Shown piece by piece: positions 59,108-64,000 of a stretch of 64,000 nucleotides of DNA. Positions within the stretch are counted from its first letter, which is position 1; every line of letters begins with the position of its first letter. Position numbers and translations under genes: made by a program. Source of the DNA: an uncultured Oscillospiraceae bacterium (lineage in GTDB: Bacteria; Bacillota; Clostridia; Oscillospirales; Oscillospiraceae); contig CANQHN010000006.1 in the NCBI GenBank assembly GCA_947623745.1, positions 59,606-123,605 on the forward strand, written 5' to 3'. A model generated the notes under the pieces. The model searched no databases. It saw only the letters and a list, made by a program, of their open reading frames with translations, and was not told the origin of the DNA.

Positions 59108-61120
59108 ATGAAAATCATTTGCAACGGCACAGACTTTGCCCTGAAAAACGGCGCTGATATCCTTCTGGAGAGCACAAAAGACAACGCGATGGTCTACGTC
59201 GGCCGCGGCGACGAGTCCGTCGATATGTACCGCGGAAACTTCTTCATTGACGACTACGTCACCCAGCGCCGTCCCCTGTACGTCACGGCGGCCAGAGAGA
59301 CAAGCGGCGGCTGGGAGCTGGACTTGGGGGGCGAGCTCGCCCTGACCGTCCAGCTGGACGGGGACTGCGCCCGGCTGTCCTTCCAGTCCAAGAACCCCGA
59401 TATCAACCGCTTCTGGCTGCGGGTGAACGCTGTTCCGGGCGAACACTGCTACGGCTGCGGCGAGCAGATGTCCTACTTCGACCTGCGGGGCCGCCACTTC
59501 CCCCTGTGGACCTCGGAGCCCGGCGTGGGCCGGGACAAGAGCACCGAGCTCACCTGGCGGTATGACCAGGACTGCCGGGGCGGCGGCGACTACTACAACA
59601 CCAACTTCCCCCAGCCCACCTTCGTGTCCAGCCGGCACTACTATTTACATATCGACTCCACCGCTTACGCGGATTTCGACTTCCGGCACGAGGACTTCCA
59701 CGAGCTCCAGGTGTGGGAGGTGCCCGGGAGCGTGCGCATCGAGGCGGCCCCTACCTTCGTGGAGCTGCTGGAGAGGCTCACCGGCTTCCTGGGCCGCCAG
59801 CCCGAGCTGCCCGAGTGGATCTACAACGGCCTGATCATCGGTGTGCAGGGGGGCAGCGAGCGGTCCTTCGGCATCGTGGACCGGTCCATCGAGAAGGGCA
59901 TCAAGGTCTCCGGCGTCTGGTGCCAGGACTGGGCCGGCGTGCGGTACACCTCCTTCGGCAAGCGCCTGAACTGGAACTGGCACTACAACGACCAGCTCTA
60001 CCCCGACCTGCCCGGGCAGATCGAAACGCTCCACGCCAAGGGGGTAAAATTCCTGGCCTACGCCACCTCCCACCTGGCCAGCGACGGCGACGTGTTCCGC
60101 CAGGCCGAGCAGGCCGGCGTCTTTGCCAAGCGGTCCGACGGGAGCACCTACCTGGTGGACTTCGGCGAGTTCGACTGCGGCATCGCCGACCTGACCGACC
60201 CCGGGGCATTCCAGTGGTACAAGGAGAATATCCTGAAAAAGAACCTGCTGGGCATCGGCGTGGACGGCTGGATGGCCGACTTCGGGGAGTACATCCCCAC
60301 CGACGACCTGGTGTTCGCCAGCGGGCAGTCCCCCATGATCGAGCACAACCGCTACCCCGCCCTGTGGGCCAGATGCAACTACGAAGCCCTGGAGGAGACG
60401 GGCAAGCTGGGCCAGGCGTTCTACTTCATGCGCGCCGGCGGCATCGGGAGCCAGAGGTACTGTACCCTCCTGTGGGCCGGGGACCAATCGGTGGACTTCA
60501 CCCGGCACGACGGGCTGTGCACCGTCATCTGCGCCGCCCTCAGCGCCGGCATGACCGGTTGCGGCCTGACCCACAGCGACATCGGCGGCTACACCTCCAT
60601 GTACGACAATGTGCGCACCAAGGAGCTGTTCCTGCGCTGGGCGGAGATGAACGCCTTCACCCCCGTCATGCGCACCCACGAGTGCAACCGGCCCGCCACC
60701 AACTTCCAGTACTACAACGACGAGGACTGCATGGCCAAACTGGCCCGGCTGGTGGACGTTTACACCGCCCTGGCCCCTCTGTGGAAGGAGCTGGGCGCGG
60801 AGAACGCCCAAAAGGGCACCCCGGTGCAGCGGCCCCTGTTCCTCCACAATGAGGACGACGAGCGGTGCTACACCGAGCAGTTCGAGTACCTGCTGGGGCC
60901 GGACATCCTGGTGGCCCCGGTGTGGCAGGGCGGCGTGAGCGAGTGGGAGGTCTACCTGCCCCAGGGCGACTGGGTCCACCTGTGGACCGGCGCCGCCTGC
61001 GGCAAGGGCACCCACACCGTCCCCGCCCCCCTGGGAGACACACCGGTGTTCTACAAAAAGAGCTCCAAGTGGGCCCCTCTGCTGGACCAGATCAGGGTGG
61101 ACTGCGGCGCGGCGCACTGA
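59108..61120 (+). CDS. GH31 glycosidase, sulfoquinovosidase (YihQ)-like
   Basis: 670 residues. GH31 catalytic barrel with GVDGWMADFGEYIPTD (nucleophile Asp) and THSDIGGYTSM (acid/base Asp). The segment WCQDWAGVRYTSFGKRLNWNW (quoted in part) resembles the region that holds the sulfonate-binding Arg and Trp of YihQ-type sulfoquinovosidases, which ordinary alpha-glucosidases lack. Such enzymes release sulfoquinovose from plant sulfolipid-derived glycosides. No signal peptide: intracellular. 39 bases after the DUF4867 gene. Confidence 0.85.
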   Translation: MKIICNGTDFALKNGADILLESTKDNAMVYVGRGDESVDMYRGNFFIDDYVTQRRPLYVTAARETSGGWELDLGGELALTVQLDGDCARLSFQSKNPDINRFWLRVNAVPGEHCYGCGEQMSYFDLRGRHFPLWTSEPGVGRDKSTELTWRYDQDCRGGGDYYNTNFPQPTFVSSRHYYLHIDSTAYADFDFRHEDFHELQVWEVPGSVRIEAAPTFVELLERLTGFLGRQPELPEWIYNGLIIGVQGGSERSFGIVDRSIEKGIKVSGVWCQDWAGVRYTSFGKRLNWNWHYNDQLYPDLPGQIETLHAKGVKFLAYATSHLASDGDVFRQAEQAGVFAKRSDGSTYLVDFGEFDCGIADLTDPGAFQWYKENILKKNLLGIGVDGWMADFGEYIPTDDLVFASGQSPMIEHNRYPALWARCNYEALEETGKLGQAFYFMRAGGIGSQRYCTLLWAGDQSVDFTRHDGLCTVICAALSAGMTGCGLTHSDIGGYTSMYDNVRTKELFLRWAEMNAFTPVMRTHECNRPATNFQYYNDEDCMAKLARLVDVYTALAPLWKELGAENAQKGTPVQRPLFLHNEDDERCYTEQFEYLLGPDILVAPVWQGGVSEWEVYLPQGDWVHLWTGAACGKGTHTVPAPLGDTPVFYKKSSKWAPLLDQIRVDCGAAH

Positions 61121-61248
61121 ACCCCAAAAATTTTCAAGGCACCTGAGCTTTCCCGTTCCATCGTCTGTTTGACCCGGCCTTGCTCCGAAGTCCGGATCAC
61201 GGAAATACATCCCAAAACACCCAATCACAAAAACAGGAGGTACACACA

Positions 61249-62310
61249 ATGAAACTGAGAAAGATCCTTGCCCTCGCTCTGGCTGCGGCCATGTCCCTGA
61301 CCCTGCTGGCCGGCTGCGGCGGCGGCAGCGCTCCCGCCGCCAGCGGCGGCGGCGACGCCAGCACCCCCTCCAACGGCGGCGAGACCATCAAGATCCTCTG
61401 CGGCTATCCCGCCGGCGGCACCGCCGACCTGGTGGCCCGGAAGTACGCCGAGGCCGCCAACCAGGTTCAGGACAAATACAATTTCATCGTTGAGAACGTC
61501 ATCGGCGGCGACGGCTTTGCCGCTGCTACCCAGTTCGCCGACGAGACGGACAAGGACCCCAACGCCAAGGATCTGCTGATCTACGGCTATGGCGTGATCT
61601 ACCGCCATGACCTGGGCAAGAACTTCGGCACTGAGCAGGTGGACTTCGACCGCGAGAAGATGGACCCCATCGGCATCGTGGACGACCGTACCCCCGTCAT
61701 GTACGCCCCCGCCGGCACCACCTTGGCCGACATCCTGGCCAAGGCCCAGAACGGCGGCATCAAGATGTCCGGCGGCAACCCCCTGTCTGAGTATCACCTG
61801 ATGCTGGGCTCCCTGTGCAACCTCATCGGCGGCAAGGTCCAGGTCATCCCCTACGACGGCGGCGCCAACCAGAAGAAGGCTCTGACCGACGGCGAGGTGG
61901 ACGTGTTCGTTGGCACCACCCAGGCTGCGCAGGACGAGGTCGAGGCCGGCACCCTGACCCCCATCCTGGCTTTCGCCGACAAGACCTTCGAGAACTTCAC
62001 TACTCCCGACGGCCCCATCTCCGTTCCCTGCATCGTGGGCGACGGCAAGGCCGCTGAGCTGCCCGCCGACATCGACTTCACCAGCTGCATCCTGGCCTCC
62101 GGCGGCGGCATCGCCACCCACCGGGGCGCTGACGAGGCCTTCATCGCCGACATGGAGCAGATCATGCGGGACGTCTGGGCTACTGACACCTTCTCCGGCT
62201 GGATCGAGTCCGTGCTGCTGAACCACCTGGAGATCTACGGCGATGAGTGCGAGGCCACCATGAACGCCAACGCCGAGCGCTGCGTGGCCGCCTATGAGAA
62301 CTTGAGCTGA
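61249..62310 (+). CDS. tctC: Tripartite tricarboxylate transporter binding lipoprotein (TctC)
   Basis: 353 residues from the ATG at 61249 (AGGAGGT). Lipobox LLAGC; mature part starts ILCGYPAGGTADLVARKYAE, the TctC pattern for binding carboxylate or sulfonate ligands. The ligand here is probably a sulfoquinovose-type compound by context. Preceded by 128 bp with no clear promoter. Confidence 0.85.
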   Translation: MKLRKILALALAAAMSLTLLAGCGGGSAPAASGGGDASTPSNGGETIKILCGYPAGGTADLVARKYAEAANQVQDKYNFIVENVIGGDGFAAATQFADETDKDPNAKDLLIYGYGVIYRHDLGKNFGTEQVDFDREKMDPIGIVDDRTPVMYAPAGTTLADILAKAQNGGIKMSGGNPLSEYHLMLGSLCNLIGGKVQVIPYDGGANQKKALTDGEVDVFVGTTQAAQDEVEAGTLTPILAFADKTFENFTTPDGPISVPCIVGDGKAAELPADIDFTSCILASGGGIATHRGADEAFIADMEQIMRDVWATDTFSGWIESVLLNHLEIYGDECEATMNANAERCVAAYENLS

Positions 62311-62346
62311 GTTTCGCCGTTCCCAGCCTGAACAACAACGACAGGA

Positions 62347-62374
62347 GCCGGCGGGCCCCAGCGGCCCGCCGGCC
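62347..62374 (+). promoter_or_regulatory. Hairpin between tctC and tctB
   Basis: GCCGGCGGGCC, short loop, GGCCCGCCGGC without T run; the same kind of intercistronic hairpin seen after the other binding-protein genes. Confidence 0.7.
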
Positions 62375-62429
62375 AACCCACAGGCCGCGTCCTGTTATAA
62401 TTTGAACGTGTTGAGAGGAAGGAAAGCCC

Positions 62430-62894
62430 ATGAAGTTCAAGATCAAGACCAATCTGGTCACGGGGATTGTGATGGGCCTGTTCAGCGCCATTCTGCTGGT
62501 CACGATGCCCACACAGATCCGGACCCCCGCCTATGATTCCGGCGCCCCCAGCCCCCGCATCATCCCCGGCATCTGCGCCGGCCTTATGCTCATCTTCTCC
62601 ATTGTTTTGATCATCCAGAGCGTGGTATTCAAGAAGGAAAAAATCGTGGAGTTCGACTGGCAGCAGGAGAAACCCGCCGTCCTGCTGATCCTGATGATGT
62701 GCATCTATGTGGCCCTCATCATCAACGTGGGCTACATCCTGGCCTCCATCATCACCTTCTGTGTCGTCCTGTTCTACGTGGGCGAGCGGAAACCCCACAT
62801 GTACATCTATACCATTGTGGCAGCCGTTGTGATCTACCTCCTGTTCAAGAAGGTCTTTCTCATCAATCTGCCCCAGGGCGTCATTCCGCTGTAA
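62430..62894 (+). CDS. tctB: Tripartite tricarboxylate transporter small subunit (TctB)
   Basis: 154 residues, four hydrophobic segments (GIVMGLFSAILLVTM, AGLMLIFSIVLIIQSVVF, VLLILMMCIYVALIINVGYI, TIVAAVVIYLLF). Between the binding protein and large permease genes, as is usual. Confidence 0.85.
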   Translation: MKFKIKTNLVTGIVMGLFSAILLVTMPTQIRTPAYDSGAPSPRIIPGICAGLMLIFSIVLIIQSVVFKKEKIVEFDWQQEKPAVLLILMMCIYVALIINVGYILASIITFCVVLFYVGERKPHMYIYTIVAAVVIYLLFKKVFLINLPQGVIPL

Positions 62895-62909
62895 GGGAGG
62901 GGGAGAAAA

Positions 62910-64000
62910 ATGTCTGATTTCGCTATGATCGCGCAGGCCATTCCCCAGGTATTCTCCCTGATGAACCTGGCCATGATCTTCATTGGCCTGCTCCTCGGCA
63001 TGGTGGTGGGCTGTATCCCCGGCCTGTCCGTCACCCTAGGCATCATCCTGATGCTCCCCCTGACCTACACCTTTGACGACCCCGCCTCCGCCATCATCCT
63101 GCTGCTGGCCGTGTATGTCGGCGGCATGTACGGCGGCTCCATCAGCGCCATCACCCTGAACACCCCCGGCACCAACTCCGCCATTGCCACCACCTTCGAC
63201 GGCTACCCCCTGGCCAAGAAGGGCAAGGTCAAGAAGGCGCTGGACACCTCCCTGTTCGCCTCCGTGTTCGGCGGCCTGTTCTCCGCCGTCCTGCTGCTGC
63301 TGTGCGCCTCCCTGATCACCAAGCTGGTGGCTGGCTTCACCACCGTGGAGTACTTCTCCATGGGCATCCTGGGCATCTCTCTGATTGCCGGCGTGTCCGG
63401 CAACTCCCTGCCCAAGTCCATCATCTCCGGTATGCTTGGCCTGCTGATGGCCTGCGTGGGCATGGACGCCGTCACCGGCGTCACCCGGATGGCCTTCGGC
63501 CTGGACGTGCTGAAGTACGGCATCGACATGCTGCCCGCCATGATCGCCCTCATCGCTCTGACCCAGGTGGTGCAGAAGCTGCGTGACTTCAAGCTCTCCG
63601 GCGGCAAGCTGGACGACGCCAACAAGATCGACCGCGAGGGCCTCACCTTCAAGGAGATGAAGCAGATCCTCCCCGCCACCCTGCGCTCCTCCGTGGTGGC
63701 CTCCGTCCTGGGCGCCATGCCCGGCGTGGGCGGCGGCGTAGCCCAGTTCCTGTGCTACAATGAGGCCCGCCGGACCTCCAAGCACCCCGAGGAGTTCGGC
63801 AAGGGCGCCCTGGAGGGCATCGCCGCCGCCGAGTCCTCCAACAACGCGGTGGTTGGCTCCGCCATGATTCCCATGCTGACCCTGGGCATCCCCGGCGACG
63901 GCGTCACCGCCCTGCTGATGTCCGCCTTCATCCTCCACGGCATCACCCCCGGCCCCACCATGTTCACCAAGCAGGGCGTCATGGCCTACACCGTCATTCT
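62910..64000 (+). CDS. tctA: Tripartite tricarboxylate transporter large permease (TctA), truncated by the window end
   Basis: ATG at 62910 after GGGAGGGGGAG; 363 codons in the window with no stop. MSDFAMIAQAIPQVFSLMNL, LGMVVGCIPGLSVTLGI, GGMYGGSISAITLNTPG and AMPGVGGGVAQFLCYNEARR are TctA motifs. It completes the three-part secondary transporter driven by ion gradient. Confidence 0.92.
   Translation, partial: MSDFAMIAQAIPQVFSLMNLAMIFIGLLLGMVVGCIPGLSVTLGIILMLPLTYTFDDPASAIILLLAVYVGGMYGGSISAITLNTPGTNSAIATTFDGYPLAKKGKVKKALDTSLFASVFGGLFSAVLLLLCASLITKLVAGFTTVEYFSMGILGISLIAGVSGNSLPKSIISGMLGLLMACVGMDAVTGVTRMAFGLDVLKYGIDMLPAMIALIALTQVVQKLRDFKLSGGKLDDANKIDREGLTFKEMKQILPATLRSSVVASVLGAMPGVGGGVAQFLCYNEARRTSKHPEEFGKGALEGIAAAESSNNAVVGSAMIPMLTLGIPGDGVTALLMSAFILHGITPGPTMFTKQGVMAYTVI

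Noticed and set aside
1..64000. CRISPR array, rRNA or tRNA genes, insertion sequences with DDE transposase
   Set aside because: None seen: no regularly spaced repeats, no tRNA-like cloverleaf recognised by eye, and no transposase frame. A tRNA search program would be needed to exclude tRNAs fully.

Overview
The window looks like a chromosomal segment from a GC-rich, spore-forming, anaerobic Clostridia of the Oscillospiraceae type (relatives of Flavonifractor or Lawsonibacter). Reasons: dipicolinate synthase and CotF-type coat genes, a Phe T-box ahead of pheST, many lipoproteins with a Cys-Gly-Gly-Gly start, a tungsten aldehyde:ferredoxin oxidoreductase, and strong GC bias with AT-rich promoters. 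The genus is inference from gene content; no rRNA or tRNA gene was seen.

Region 1 (1-19620) is the most striking. dpaA (spoVFA), needed to make dipicolinic acid in the mother cell, is split. Its upstream part ends at about 411 and its last 46 codons lie at 18879-19016, directly before dpaB. The 18.47 kb between them starts with a large serine recombinase. It also carries a c-di-GMP riboswitch-controlled SLH surface protein, a complete L-arabinose uptake and catabolism operon (chvE-gguA-gguB-orf-araBAD-mutarotase-yczE-like) and a divergent AraR-type repressor. Both junctions share CGGGG. The predicted attP and attB sites are each dyad-symmetric around the same GG dinucleotide, and excision restores dpaA in frame. 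This is a skin-like sporulation-gene intervening element with metabolic cargo.

Region 2 (19664-31615): pheT and pheS (with a DUF1349 gene) behind a Phe T-box; divergently nnr, a GerS/YdcC-like lipoprotein, alr, a MazF-family gene without an antitoxin, and a secreted protein; then a UvrA2-like ABC protein.

Region 3 (31725-44533): tungsten metabolism. tupABC (TupA looks circularly permuted) lies behind a structured leader. Next come a ferredoxin-AOR-MoaD/ThiS-MoeA::PBP unit and a MoeB-rhodanese-MoeA-MoeA::PBP-MOSC unit for cofactor assembly.

Region 4 (44562-49938): MBOAT, SGNH/polysaccharide-deacetylase fusion, carrier protein and FkbH in one operon, with a divergent Sfp-type phosphopantetheinyl transferase. 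The set resembles Dlt with the D-alanine ligase replaced by FkbH, so a cell-surface glyceryl-type modification is proposed.

Region 5 (50059-58021): ECF sigma factor with a membrane regulator, a lipoprotein, two small coat-type genes, an amino-acid ABC importer and an LtaS-like transferase. Region 6 (58391-64000): DUF4867 (SftI-like) protein, YihQ-like GH31 enzyme and a tripartite tricarboxylate-type transporter, probably for sulfoquinovose use; the last gene runs off the window.
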